In this document: one piece after another, positions 35,725 through 47,722 of the stretch
Layout of the letters: each line of letters starts with the position of its first letter
How positions within the stretch are numbered: position 1 is the stretch's first letter
Source of the DNA: Ridgeia piscesae
Lineage: Eukaryota; Annelida; Polychaeta; Sabellida; Siboglinidae
Assembly (NCBI GenBank): GCA_025642075.2
Contig: JAODUO010001206.1
Coordinates: 71,001 to 135,000 of the forward strand
Reading direction: 5' to 3'
Length of the DNA: 64,000 nt
Notes under the pieces: model-generated
The model's input: only the letters and a program-made list of their open reading frames with translations
What the model was told of the DNA's origin: nothing
Database searches by the model: none
Translations under genes and position numbers: made by a program

Positions 35725-35819
35725 CTTATTGCTGTTCCATGGTTGGCACGGTATTCCATTTCTAGTACGGTTTATCTTCCCTATGTATTCCTTGCCATTA
35801 GAAGAGTTGAGACATTCCA
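35725..35819 (-). CDS. Kringle domain 2, first exon
   Basis: A 95-nt minus-strand exon with acceptor CGTTGCAG (35820-35822) and donor GTAAGC (35719-35724), phase 1 in and phase 0 out. It encodes 'ECLNSSNGKEYIGKINRTRN', then 'GIPCQPWNSNK', a standard kringle beginning with Asn-Arg-Thr conserved from kringle 1. Splicing to 30148-30292 crosses a 5.4 kb intron filled by the 4.9 kb inverted-repeat element. Despite the distance the phases fit exactly. It is the most upstream exon of this gene that I can identify in the window. Confidence 0.9.
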
Positions 35820-35822
35820 CTG

Positions 35823-36539
35823 CAACGATAATGACAACATTGCACAATTAATGGCGCGTCCATTTCCACCCATTTCCACGAGTTACTATTCTTCGCCATC
35901 GTCGTATTCCGTGACCATTCTCTGGCTCAGAAGGTTTGACGAATGATTTGAGTTAGTTTGACCAATTTATAAAAGATTTAGCCTCCAGCTCCCTTTCAAA
36001 AATACTGGCCTGTTCCGCCAAACTACGAAATCCAAGACGGGCAGCTGGCACCATCTTGAAACATTAACCTTTGAACCAGAACACCTATAATCATGTAAGA
36101 ATACACATATTTGTTTATGTCGACCACCAGGATACCGATTCTGACATCAGTTTAACGTTATGACACCATTAAGTTATGACATCGTAAAACCAAGATGGCC
36201 GCCATCCGGTAGAATGTCACTTTTGAACGGGAACATCTAGGATTTTAAATCAACACATGATTTCGGGTAAATCGATGCCCTGATGCAATGTAAGTAGGTC
36301 ACATATCAATTTGAGGTCAAAGTCACGTGGCTATGTCAAGATCATTCAAAGGTCAATTTCGAGGTCATATTCAAGGGTTACGTAATCAAGGTCCTGTGCG
36401 TAACTAGTATAAAGGGAGCGAAAACCTCGCTGCGGAACATGACGGATAATAGCTCTAGGAATGAGCTCCAAATGGGGTGATTGCCATATTGACTGGTTGT
36501 TTTATGTTGTTAAAAAAGGCTTGTTTAGCACAATGAAGG
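35823..36539. other. Non-coding stretch with repeated GGTCA motifs
   Basis: Sequence at 36000-36250 resembles the arms of the 4.9 kb element in style ('atgacatcgtaaaaccaag', 'ggccgccatccggta'), followed by many AGGTCA half sites at 36300-36390. No exon recognised. Confidence 0.4.
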
Positions 36540-37470
36540 TCTGATTTGTTTTAACGAAGCACATTGGTTCGACTCCCTCTAGTTCGACCCGGCATCATCT
36601 ACCCTCCGCACCGTACAGTAGGCAATGCCTGCCTCCGATGAATTCTTTGTGGTCCAAGCTGCGGGGGAGGGGAAGTTGACCAGCTTTTTTCGAGAGTACG
36701 TGTTCAGTAAGAATACCTCCCTCCATGCATCCGTTCAACTGAGTTCACGCTTGTCATTTGACGTGAGGCTAGGCACGAGACACAATGATCAACCTGATAG
36801 ACCATTCAACTTGTGAACCTCTCCCAGTTACAGGAACATCGTGTTGTCGAAGAATGTATGGCCTTATTCAACTCCAATGGTATAAACAGGAAAAAACAAA
36901 AGAACTAAAGATGACGAGGGAGACCTGCGGGTACAGGTTAAGGAACATGTTCCCAATACCTACATGAAATTGGGCCAGAATATTCAACACGTTGGTGTGT
37001 AGCGTCAGCAACAAGGACCTTGCACACTGTGTAGATGCAGAGATTAACCACTCTGTAGGCTCGCACTGCTCCAAACTGTTAACCAATCAACCGGTGCAGA
37101 ATTACAGCTTTGAGCAGTCTGAGGCTGACACTGTCCTCTTGTCCGCTTACGCAGTTCTGCGCGAGTCAAGCTAAGGTGGCTCTGTTTTCATTGATACCGC
37201 TCATATCGATGCCTATGTCGCGGTAACGGTTATCTCGCAGCAGAGACGGTCTTCTGCCATGGCCTGGTAACTGACGAGATGACAGGCTGTATTGTGCAGC
37301 TCCACTGTATGACCGGCTGTGATGCCGATACAGGCTTCTACGGCAAATGGTAAGAAGTAGGGGTATGATCAGGTGGAGAATAGCCCCATGACACGATGGC
37401 AGCTTTCGCGGTGCGGAGAGACCATTGACCTTGAGGTGGTAGAGTAGTTCTTCGACTTTACACGACATGT
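36540..37470 (+). pseudogene. Decayed transposon-associated nuclease-like (PIN/XPG-like) gene
   Basis: Plus-strand reading across at least four frameshifts gives 'DEFFVVQAAGEGKLTSFFRE', 'YVFSKNTSLHASVQLSSRLS', then 'FEQSEADTVLLSAYAVLRES', a damaged Asp-Thr-Ala-x-x-Asp-Ala-Tyr-Val, 'GLVTDEMTGCIVQLHCMTGC' and 'DADTGFYGKW'. The order Glu-Ala-Asp-Thr, Asp-Ala-Tyr-Val, Thr-Gly-Cys-Asp is that of a widely repeated invertebrate hypothetical-protein family whose acidic residues resemble PIN/XPG nucleases. It is a dead copy of a mobile gene. Assignment of activity is inference. Confidence 0.55.
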
Positions 37471-38029
37471 CCCGAACTCTGGCGGGAAAATTGGCAGATG
37501 TAGAGGTTTGAAATTGGTGGTGTATAAAATTTGAAAAACAAGCGGAAATATTGATTGATAAGTATTATTCTTGTGTTAAGGTTATTCATAAAGTGGTACT
37601 GGACATATATTGAGTAGTAGTTTTGGTTAAAGTTTGTTAGTTAACAGTATTTTTGAACAGATTAGTGTAGTGGGTGATAAAAGGGTAATCTAGGCTTCGA
37701 CAAATTGTGAACAAGATTGAGCAAATCTCTTTATTTGATATAGTATATAAGAGATAAAGCAATAAGCGTAACAACTACATATGTAAGATAAAACTGTGAA
37801 TATATATCATTGTTATTAAAAATAAACAAGCGTTTTAGTAGGAAACCCTTGTTTGTTTGTTTATATTGGTAGTGTCCAACGTTTCCGCTAGGGAACGGTA
37901 CCAGTACAGACTAAACTTATTGTTCATGGTAGCATAGGTAGTAAGTTGTTTATAACATAAAGTGTGCTGCAGTTGTGTACACAATAAACAAACAGTCTTT
38001 CTAAAGACTAAGTTGGTTTAAACTAAGAG

Positions 38030-38962
38030 TTGATTTTGACAAATCGTAATATGGCACCTGGCAAGCGGCAAGTGAAGGCAAGGAGGCACTTGGTGTGTAA
38101 CCACTGCCACAGCTTGGTGGATTTTGCCGTATCGGGGTGCGGAAAAACTTGGTCAGAGACAACGGAGGAAGGGTTTACGTTCCAATGTTTAGGGTGTTGG
38201 AAAGTGGACTGTCTGACAGCAGAGTTAGCTAGGCTAACGGATATTGTGAACGAGGTGCAGAGTGGAGGGAGGGTGATTGCAAGGACAACAAATGGAGAAA
38301 GAACAACAGGAAACATGACATGCAGGAAGGTGACAGGGGAAAAAGTGACAGTAGAGAAAGAGGGAGGGACAATGGGACAGGAGATGAGAGAAGTAGATGC
38401 GACAGGAGGTAAGACGAATGGAAGAAAGGATTGAGAACAGAAAGGGTATTTATGGGAGACTCCATTTTGCGAAAGACAGACAGGACATTAAGCAAAGGAG
38501 AAGACGTTGTTGTTTGTCTTCCGGGGGCTAGGATAGAGCATGTGACTGAACGGGTAGAGAACGTTTTGGGGCATGGCCAAGGGGGGGTCTATATTAGTAC
38601 ATGTAGGGACGAACAATGCAGACAGGGATGGAACAACCAGGATAGTAAAGAGATACAGAGAGTTGGTAGAGACACTGAAGAAGACGAGAGTTGAACAGAT
38701 CATACTCTCAGGAATCTTGCCAGTGATGAGGGGAAGGGGAACAACATTTAGAAATTGCAAGAGGATGGCAATTAACGGACTATTAGAGCAGATGTGTGAA
38801 GAAGAAGGAGTTGGATTTGTAGATTTGTGGGGATATTTTGTTGGTAAAGAAGACATGTTTATGAGAGATGGCCTCCATCTAAGCGGAAAGGGCGCAGCAG
38901 TATTCTCCGAGAATCTTCTTCGATCGATGAATAATGGAACAGGTTGCAACTTTTTAAACTAG
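38030..38962 (+). pseudogene. CR1-like ORF1: zinc-finger plus SGNH esterase, two frameshifts
   Basis: The first part (38030-38434) has a Cys-rich finger ('LVCNHCHSL', 'FQCLGCWKVDC') like the PHD-type finger of CR1 ORF1. It is followed by a charged linker. After a frame change near 38430 comes an SGNH-hydrolase/esterase domain: block I 'VFMGDSILR' (catalytic Ser), block III 'LVHVGTNNADRDG' (Asn), and block V 'RDGLHLSGKGA' (Asp and His). The second frame change is exactly at a run of seven G at 38581-38587, between 'GHGQ' and 'GGSILVHVGTNN'. ORF1 proteins of this type bind LINE RNA and may act on membranes or lipids. With the two shifts removed it would be a complete ORF1 of about 300 residues. 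Confidence 0.85.
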
Positions 38963-38989
38963 TTTCGCGGGGGGGATACACAGAGAAGC

Positions 38990-41834
38990 CAAATACTAGA
39001 GGCATAGATAAAGATAGCAAAAAGACATCAGCAAAGAACAGCCTGGAAAGCCTTACGGAATTTGGTTATAAATGTGTTTGTTTAAATGCAAGGAGCATAG
39101 TAAACAAAAGAAATGAACTAAACATTATGGTAGAAGATATTGACCCTCACATAATAGGTATAACTGAATCTTGGGCCACACCCGATATATCAGATGCCGA
39201 ATTAGGAATGACAGGGTATGTAATGTTTAGGAAAGATAGATTAGGAAGAAGGGGAGGCGGAGTTATTTTATATATTAAAGAATCCATCCAAGCTTATGAA
39301 ATAAAATTAGAAAAAGAAGCAGAATGTGAAGAAGCTGTCTGGTGTAACATAGTTACAGGAAACTCAACATTAACTGTTGGGTTAGTGTTTCGGAGTCCAA
39401 ACATAAGCATGGAAGAGAATAAAAAAATACACAACGCTATCAAAGAAGTGAGTAAACGGGACGTATTATTATGGGGGATTTTAACCATGGGCATATACAG
39501 TGGACATCTCTACAGAGTACCGGGAGAGAGGATCAAGAGTTTTTAATTTAGTACAAGATAGTTTCCTTTCTCAACATGTGTTAGAAGCAACCAGGGGCGA
39601 GAACGTGTTAGACATAGTATTGAGCTCACAGAAGGAATTTGTTGATAATGTCAAGATATGTGAGCCACTGGGGTGTAGTGATCACAACCAGATACATTTT
39701 ATCATCAAAGTAAAGGGAGAACGGAATAGAAAAATAAGGTACAGGAAAAAAATTCACAAAGGAAGATATAAGGACATGAGGGAATATTTAGCAAAGATAC
39801 ACTGGAATAACACACTGAAGAATAAGACAGCAACAGAATGCTGGAATATTTTAAAGAGTGAAATTGACTGCGTCGTTGACAAATTTGTCCCCTTGAAAAA
39901 ACAGGGGAAACGGTCAAAGAAGAAACACTTATCGAAGGAAGCCATTAGAAAAATCAAGTACAAGCAAATGATGTGGAAGACATATAGACATGACGGAAGT
40001 GAAGAAGACTATAGCATTTATAAAGAAGCACTTAATCAAGCTACAGCTGAAATTAGAAATTCAAAGAGAAGCTACGAACAAAAAAATTGCTTTTAATATA
40101 AAACATGAAGCAAGAGTTGTTATGCGTATGTTCAAATAAACAGAAAGTTCAGGATAAGGTCGGTCCTCTAGAAGGTAGTGATGGAAACATAATAACAGAG
40201 GGATTCTTAATGGCAGAAAACCTAAATGAGTACTTTAGTTCGGTGTTTACCAGGGAAGATATTTGTATATTACCAGTACTTGAGACTAAGTTCGAAGGGA
40301 GAGAGTTTGACTATTTAGGACAACTAATTCTAACCCCAACAATGGTAGCTATGAAAATAAGAGATATGAAGGATAATAAATCACCTGGAGTGGATGGGAT
40401 TCCTCCCAAATTACTATTGGAAATTGTAGAACAAATCAGCATACCGCTTGCAACAGTGTTCAATTTGTCATTAGAGGAGGGAATAGTTCCGTTAGAATGG
40501 AAAGAAGCAAACATTATACCATTATTTAAAAAAGGTTCGAGAAACAAGTCAGAGAACTATAGACCAGTGAGTTTAACATCGGTGATTTGCAAACTATTAG
40601 AAAGACTAATTAAAGATCACCTGGTTGATTTTCTTGTTAAAAATAAATTGATAAACCATCTCAACATGGGTTTTTAAAAGCGAGTCATGCTTAACAAATA
40701 TGTTATGTTTTTTGGAAGATGTCACAAAGTGGCTAGATGAGGGATCACCAGTAGATATAATCTACTTAGATTTTAAAAAAGCCTTTGACAAAGTGCCACA
40801 CCAAAGACTACTACTTAAACTAAAGGCTCATGGCATAGGAAATGGAATGATCAACTGGATAGTAAAATGGCTTATTGGTAGAAGACAAAGAGTAGTAGTT
40901 GATGGGGAGGTTTCAAACTGGAAAGCGGTTTTGAGTGGAGTACCGCAGGGATCAGTACTGGGACCTATTTTATTCCCAATATATATCAATGATTTGGATG
41001 ATGACATAACAAGCAAGGTGTTGAAGTTTGCGGACGACACAAAAGTGTTTAGGAACATTAAAAGTGATGCAGATAGACAGCATTTACAAGATGATCTTAA
41101 TAAGTTGATAGAATGGTCTGAGAAGTGGCAAATGCTGTTTAATTTTGGAAAGTGTAAGTGCCTTCACACAGGACATGGGAATGAAGATGCACAATATACA
41201 ATGGGTGATACTGTACTAAATACTACCTTAAAGGAAAAGGACTTGGGCTTAACTATTAGTGCTGACATGAAGGTATCAGAACAGTGTGGAATTGCAGCAG
41301 CGAAGGGAAACCAAATTCTTGGATTAATTAGGCGAAATATAGTGTACAAAGAAAAAGAACTAATAATACCGCTGTATAAAACAATAGTTAGGCCTCACTT
41401 AGAATATTGTATACAAGCATGGAGGCCATATCGCAAGAAGGATATTGATATGCTAGAAAGAGTACAAAGGAGAGCAACCAAAATGATACCAAAACTCAGG
41501 AATATTAGTTATGAAATGCGTCTAAAAGAATGTGGCTTAACAACACTAGAAACCAGAAGATTGAGAGGAGATCAGATTGAAGTGTTTAAAATATTGAATG
41601 GATATGAAAATATTGACAGAAATATTTTTTTCACAGTCAAGGAAGAGAGAAGGACTAGAGGACATGGAGTTACATTAGCAAAGAAGCAGTGGACTAGATA
41701 TTAGAAAATTTTCATTTTCACAAAGAACAGTAAACGAATGGAACAGATTATCAGCTGATTGTGTAGGTGCTAGCAGTGTTAATATATTTAAAAATAAAAT
41801 TGACATATACTTAAGAAGGGCGGGGTATACTTAG
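38990..41834 (+). pseudogene. CR1-like ORF2: AP endonuclease plus reverse transcriptase, several frameshifts
   Basis: Endonuclease domain: 'VCLNARSIVNKRNEL', 'IIGITESWAT', 'GRRGGGVILYIKE', the Gly-Asp-Phe-Asn catalytic block at about 39475-39490 (frame broken just before it), and 'LGCSDHNQIHF' at about 39670. Reverse transcriptase: 'DNKSPGVDGIPPKLL', 'ANIIPLFKKGSRN', 'NYRPVSLTSVICKLLE', 'YLDFKKAFDKVPHQRLL', 'SGVPQGSVLGPILF', and the catalytic 'KFADDTKVF' at about 41027-41053. The C-terminal block ends 'FSFSQRTVNEWNRL' and a stop at about 41834 after one more frame change near 41690. Frame changes occur near 39465, 39545, 40080 (A run), 40115, 40671 (T run) and 41690. It copies the LINE RNA at a nicked target. 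Confidence 0.88.
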
Positions 41835-41935
41835 ATAGATAGGTTGGACTCTCGATAAGCCAAATGGCTTCCTAGTCCAACTGCCATCTAGAGTTGAATC
41901 TCTAGGTGGCAATCTTGTCTTGTTAAATGTCATCT

Positions 41936-44900
41936 ACGGCGACAACAACGGTATCACAGTGGATCTCTGAGCAGATTGAAGCACCAGCGGTGATGTGCGC
42001 TGGTTCCACCAACGTGTCGACATGTCCCGACCTTTACCATTCCAATCCCCAACTTTGGGTAAATAGTCAGCGTTGGGCAGCAGCAATGCTTGTATTTACT
42101 ATTGGTAGAGGAGTCAACTCATGCTGACCAACGGTGGCATTAAAACTAAGGTTTTAATGCATTATTAATTATTCGTGCTCATACTCACGGAGGTCACCAA
42201 TCTTTCTAAGTACGATATCGTACTCAGACTTGAGCACGAAACGTCCAAATATTCTGAATATACTCAAGAGCGTGCTCAACACCGTACGCAGACAAACAAA
42301 GATGGCAGTCAACATCCGCTAGATGGCAGCATCGCTCAGTGTCCGCGTAACGCGTTCCAGAAATGGCGCAGGTTTTTTGCCGCCCAAGCGACTGGCTGGA
42401 TCACATGGTCTCGGAAAACGGACGTGTTTCTCGCGTTGCATACTAATTTTGTTTACTGTTTACATTGATATCGACCAATGAATGCCTTCAGAAGATGATC
42501 GGCGGGAAAAATCTGTTACATTGCATTCGGCCGTGGATGATTAAGGTTGGTGAACTTTGCGTTGCGTTTATTTATAAAAATGCTAATATATATTCGAGTG
42601 TAACCTAACATTTGTTAAGTGTAACCCACATCTACGTCATCTTAGCTTTCATATGGTATAAATGTGAACTATGTATGTCAACGCATAACGCGAGGAAATC
42701 CCCCCACAAACGGGTGGAATCGGGACAGTTTGGAGTGTTTTTCATGTCGCTCAGAGCTGCGGCCTGCGCTGTTCATAATTTATGCATTCAGGCGCCATTA
42801 ACATTGCGTGACATTTGCAATGGCCAACGTACGCGCAATTGATATTGTAATCTGTGCCATCCTCATGTTATGACTATCAGTTAATTAGATAGTTATTATT
42901 AAATATATGTTGCATATGTGCAAATCACTGTTTTTTTAGGAAAATAAACAAAATTCCCAAGCAGTTAAATGTACGGCATTAGGGCAGGTCATCGTGATTA
43001 CTTGTGTCAGTTGTGAGTGTGACTGCGACCTATTTCAATTTTAATCACTACAGGAAAACATTATTAATCTGATCAATACACATCTTAAACAGTTGATTTT
43101 TAGTAAATTGTGTAAACAGAACTTAATACATGTGTATAGTTAGTGTGTCAGTATTACTATTTTATGATAGAAAATACAGACAGTTACTATTTCCACTTTA
43201 ATACACACAACCCAATACCTGTTATTCACATTTTATAATTTTACCATTTCGTTTACGGTCATGTGGACTATCTATTTTGTGGATGTTATTAATAATATTT
43301 ATAATTTTGTGTAGTGTTTTTGTGTGAAATATTTTCTTTATTTGAATTTCATATAGACTCTCAGGAAGTGTGGTCGTGAAGAATATGGATAAGAAGTTTA
43401 ATATTAACATTTGTTAGTTAAAACCCATTTACTGTTCAATTGAGGTTTTGTCATAGAGTTAAGTGCTGTAATTTGTCATTTACAATTCTGTAGTGTTGTA
43501 TGCAGTATTGACTGACTGTAATGTATTGAATTGTAGGCTTTGCTCCTGACATGGGTCGACTCATCAGCCACTTGGAGAATTCCCCATGGACTATCGCAGA
43601 GAAATTGTGAACTTCAATGCATATCGCACGGACTTATGCACATTACCTATAGTGAAACCAGTGTGAATGTCAATGATGACAATGCTTGCATGGGTCAACT
43701 TATCAAGAACTGACAGCACTCTTTGATCTCGAGAGAAGTATCTAGCATCGCAGTCGCTTCATATTCGTTGCTCAACTCGAATTTATGTGCAATAACAGTG
43801 TATACACTTGAAGAACATTGCAAAATGATCTTGGGAATTGTACATACTGCTACTACAATGTTTCCATTCTTCAATAACTGGCAGAACTGTGACATCAACA
43901 GAAATCGATGGCGTGGCTAGTGATGCATAGTCTACACCTGTTGCACAACTGGAAGTTATGTGCAGTGAAATCTACTCATCAATAAAAAGTTAATGCAAAT
44001 GCAGTGGGCCAAATATAGAAAAACATGGGAATGTAGGTCAAGGTGAACGTCACAAAATAAATCACATGTCAAAGGATTTATCAAGATTTATGGTGAATTT
44101 ATGAATTAATTATGCATTAAATTCCAGTATGTAGGTCAGATGTGAAATATAGGTCAAATAATTAGGTCAAGTTCTAATAACCGTTTAAAGTGTCCATAAA
44201 GTTACTATATTGACAATTTTGATATGTAAATGTTAACAAGGCTCATTTCCTAAACAATTTCACAATATACCATTAATAGGAATTAATACCATACTGTGGG
44301 TCAAATCTAGGTCAGACATAAAATCGAGGTCAACTTTGAAGGTCAAATCAAGGTCACACAAAATTTACATTTCCTAAAGGGTTGACCCGTTTTTGGTTTC
44401 ACATGCATAAGTTAACTGGTTCCAATGTTATTACAGCTTTCCAACCTATTTTATGCAGTCATTATGCAGCCTGTGCACAAGAAATGGACCAAAATCCTAT
44501 ACTATGGCTATAGACAAAAATGTAGTAATTTCAAGATTTCAAAATTGAATTTCTCCGTAAATATTGAAGATTTCAAAAAGTGTTATTAACTACATATTAG
44601 TATCTATGACATGGCACCGTTTAAATGATGATATAATGTATTCTATTTTGTGTTGATATACCTAGGCAGGTAACGTAAAAATTTGTCGATTTCGTTGTCA
44701 AAGTTCGTCGTTTTTTACAAGATATGCAGTCCGATTTCTGCGTGCGAGTCGCTTGCGAGGTGTCGATACATTTGAAGAGGTGGTGTAACACGAATGTTTT
44801 GACAGACACTGTGTTGTGCTTAAAACGGCAGTGTTTACTGAACATTTGCAAACTTAAGCGGCACACGACGACAGTAAGATACAGTGTTGCAATAATGAGG

Positions 44901-46035
44901 TTTTGGTGGTAGTTGTTTCGGCGATGGGGACCTTTCGTTTACTGCTTGGCGACACAAGCTCACGACCAATTGCCGAGCGACAATCGTGGACATTTAGCCG
45001 TACCGATGGTACATATGAAGATGTTAACACATTTACAGTATAAATTTAGTGAATTAATCCTAGTAGATAACAGCTCTAAATTGCTTTGAGCTGTCTTAAT
45101 AACTGGATATAGTGCTGTAAGAAGTTTTCGTTACTTAAGGCTAAAGTGTCACACACGTTATTTATGAGTATGTATTATGTTCATCTTCATGAAGTATTAT
45201 GTATAAGCACGGATTTCTATCAAATGACCCTTTCGAACTAAGGCTTTGCAAATAATAATTCGTCTTAACTTACACTAGTCTATTGTGGATATAACATTAA
45301 ATGCCACGGAACTGCATAAGCACAAATTTGGGATAGGCAACGTTACAAGTATATGATTGGATATGTCGTTAGGTTAATTTCAGGACAGTGTGTTTCTATG
45401 TCCCCCATTTCCTCCGGAAACACTTACAAACACTTCGTCAAAATATGAAACTTTGTACAATGTAACATATTTATATTCCTCAGCCTAAATAAAGTTTGCG
45501 CTATTTTAGCATTGAAACAACTTCGGTTGATTTATTGGGAGACAATGTAACTTATATTGTAACTTACACCTGTAAACTGTAACACAAGCATGGATGCTAA
45601 TATAATATATTTATTTATTATAAACACCGGCGAAAGTAACATCGACACCGTTGGCGTTGCCGTTGCCACGCTTTGCCTTTGGCGTTGCCGTTGACGTTAT
45701 CGTTGAGCCCGCCTGGCCTTAGCCTAGGTCATGCTTGATAAACTACAGTCTACACCACTCTTCACTACTCACTACTACAGTCAACACTATTATGCAATGT
45801 ACACTACTACGTATACAGTAAAGTACAGCGTGACAAATGCAGGCTAATACTGTTTTATGTACTAATTCATCTTTTGATTCGTGTGTGTCATTTCTGTTCC
45901 GTTGGCGTTGTTCACTTCGAAAAAAGTTCCGTAACCATGCAGAGTTATTATGTCGATTTTCCATATGTTTTTCACCAATAAAATTAATACATATCACAAC
46001 TGCGAAGATCTTCATCCACATCGTTTTATAGTCGG
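41936..46035. other. 4 kb stretch without recognisable genes
   Basis: Contains a CTCF-like 'ccgctagatggcagc' at 42316-42330, inverted 'tactcagacttgagcacg'-type segments at 42170-42290 (possible MITE), and AGGTCA-rich DNA at 44030-44360. Short frames at 44621-44866 and 43723-43920 have no recognisable domain. Sequence at 45065-45105 is a reverse copy of 13025-13080. Confidence 0.4.
45629..45705. repeat. GCGTTGCCGTTG-type hexamer-like tract
   Basis: Imperfect tandem 'cgttggcgttgccgttgcca' units with a GTTGCC/GTTGGC core, about 50 bases. Confidence 0.6.
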
Positions 46036-46465
46036 AAGTTGATATAGGGTCTGTAAGTTGGAGCTGATTCGGGTCTGGACACAAGAATAATATTCTAACG
46101 ATGGATGACAGTTGTAGCTTCCGACTGATGAATACTAGGAAAATCAGGTCATAAATATCTTGTGTTATACCTTTCTTTTCTTAAATGTTCGAATTAATAT
46201 TGAGTTTACCACACAATCGTAGTCATATAGCGGGTTTTTTCGTAGTGCAGATAATAGACACGATTTTAGGCCGTATGTGTCTTTTACGGGATTTGAATTT
46301 TACATTGCTGTACGTTGTGGTTTCGATAAGCACTTATATCTTACAAGTTGTCTAAATGCACATAATCATAACACATGTATACGTTTGCCCTAAACAGGTT
46401 GTACTGCGTGAAAAATGGCACTTTTCATTATTAGTCTAGATCGCCAAACACAAGTAATTGCCGCT
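46036..46465 (+). repeat. Dispersed repeat family A, copy 1
   Basis: Shares with 51965-52710 and 56560-56960, in order, 'ggatgacagttgtagctt', 'tgatgaatactaggaaaatc', 'attgagtttac', 'attttaggccgtatgtgtc', 'gataagcactta' and 'gttgtctaaatgcacata'. No coding content. Same strand in all three copies. Confidence 0.8.
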
Positions 46466-47622
46466 AATGCCATGGCAACCACAATGATAATCGATTAAAA
46501 TTCATGATTTCCTTGATCATTGTCACCGGCAAAGTGTTCTATTGCTTCTGCTTGTAATAATACTTCGTACAATATAACTGAAATACGCTATTTGGGAACA
46601 GTTCGATTATTATAACCAAAAACAAAACAAAGTCCTATATGTTAACAAATAGAATATGGACTTCTTGCCCCCAACTGCCCCAGCCTTGTTTTCGCGCGCG
46701 AGACTTACACGCCCTGTTGTTTATAGATAGTAGCTGATTTGTTATCTTCGCCAACCAGAGAATTCCATTTGGCAGCTTTCATATTTGAATAAAACAGCAT
46801 CATTGCGTCAAGCAAACTCCCTCTTTAGCCACGCTGTTGGGCATATGCTCAAGGCGGCGTGCTCAGCCTCAGTTGAGTACGTACTCAAGACGTTCTATAA
46901 CTACCGTGAGCGCGGATTTTCCGCTGAGCATGATATCTGAGTCTCAGCACGGAGTGGAGCATGAACACCAAGTAAGGTTTTATAACCTCGGGCCATGGAA
47001 TATGTCACTTGAAGCTCTACGCATAGGCGATTTGGGACTGATGGCTGTGTTGTTGGTGAAAAACAAGAATACAAGACAGCAATCCAGGTACCAAAGTTTG
47101 TTCATTTTGCCACCTGCTCAGCACACCGCGCTTGGCGGGACTCACATTATTAGAAATGACGAACTCATGAGCACCTTGTCGAACAATTTCGTTCAGCCTC
47201 AATGAACGGAAATAAAACAAAAACTATTGTGGATAAGGACATTTAACCATACTAAAACAAATGTGTATTAATTTATATTATAAGTCCAGTTTAAAAAAAT
47301 CAGGATTCGAACCCGAATCCAGAGTCCAACATTGAAGTGACACACCTATGACATAGCTAGTAGTGTTTATAATTACACATTAACTTACCTCATTATATTG
47401 CACGTACTATCGATTGTATTCCATCAACGCTAACTCACCTCCAGGTATGCCCATTAGTTTCACGGCATCCACTTGGTACGCTGAAAATCGATTTACTTGA
47501 ACAGTGTCTTCCGTATATCGATGTACATGTTCAACATGTCATTAATTAACATCTACGTTAGATATTAACGTCGATGGTCAATATTCATATAATGAGGGTG
47601 GTCATTACTTACACATTCTATC

Positions 47623-47722
47623 GGATTAAATGATAGACATTCTATTTTAAGCGAAAGTAAATACTGGATTTAGTCCAGCTATAGAATGTCTATCATTTAA
47701 TCCTGGATTTAGTCCAGCTATA
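47623..47722. repeat. 22-bp inverted repeat overlapping a 20-bp direct repeat
   Basis: 47623-47644 and 47682-47703 are perfect reverse complements. 'ctggatttagtccagctata' occurs at 47664-47683 and 47703-47722 and is itself dyad-symmetric (CTGGA...TCCAG). Confidence 0.75.

Larger units (their letters stand above)
37480..41935 (+). mobile_element. Near full-length CR1-like non-LTR retrotransposon
   Basis: Contains a 5' region (about 37480-38030, with a 'caagcgttttagtagg' segment and repeated 'ttgtttgtttgt'), ORF1 (38030-38962), ORF2 (about 38990-41834) and a short 3' UTR with the inverted pair 'ttggactctcgataagcc' and 'ggcttcctagtccaa' around 41848-41880. No poly(A) tail is seen, in keeping with CR1-type ends. 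Both ORFs have several single-base frameshifts but all catalytic motifs are present, so it is a young copy or one damaged by sequencing errors. Length about 4.4 kb is right for the family. Confidence 0.85.

Noticed and set aside
46837..47205. 122-residue plus-strand frame
   Set aside because: Lies in sequence that looks like a short DNA transposon or repeat ('tactcaagacgttctataa'), with no recognisable protein pattern.
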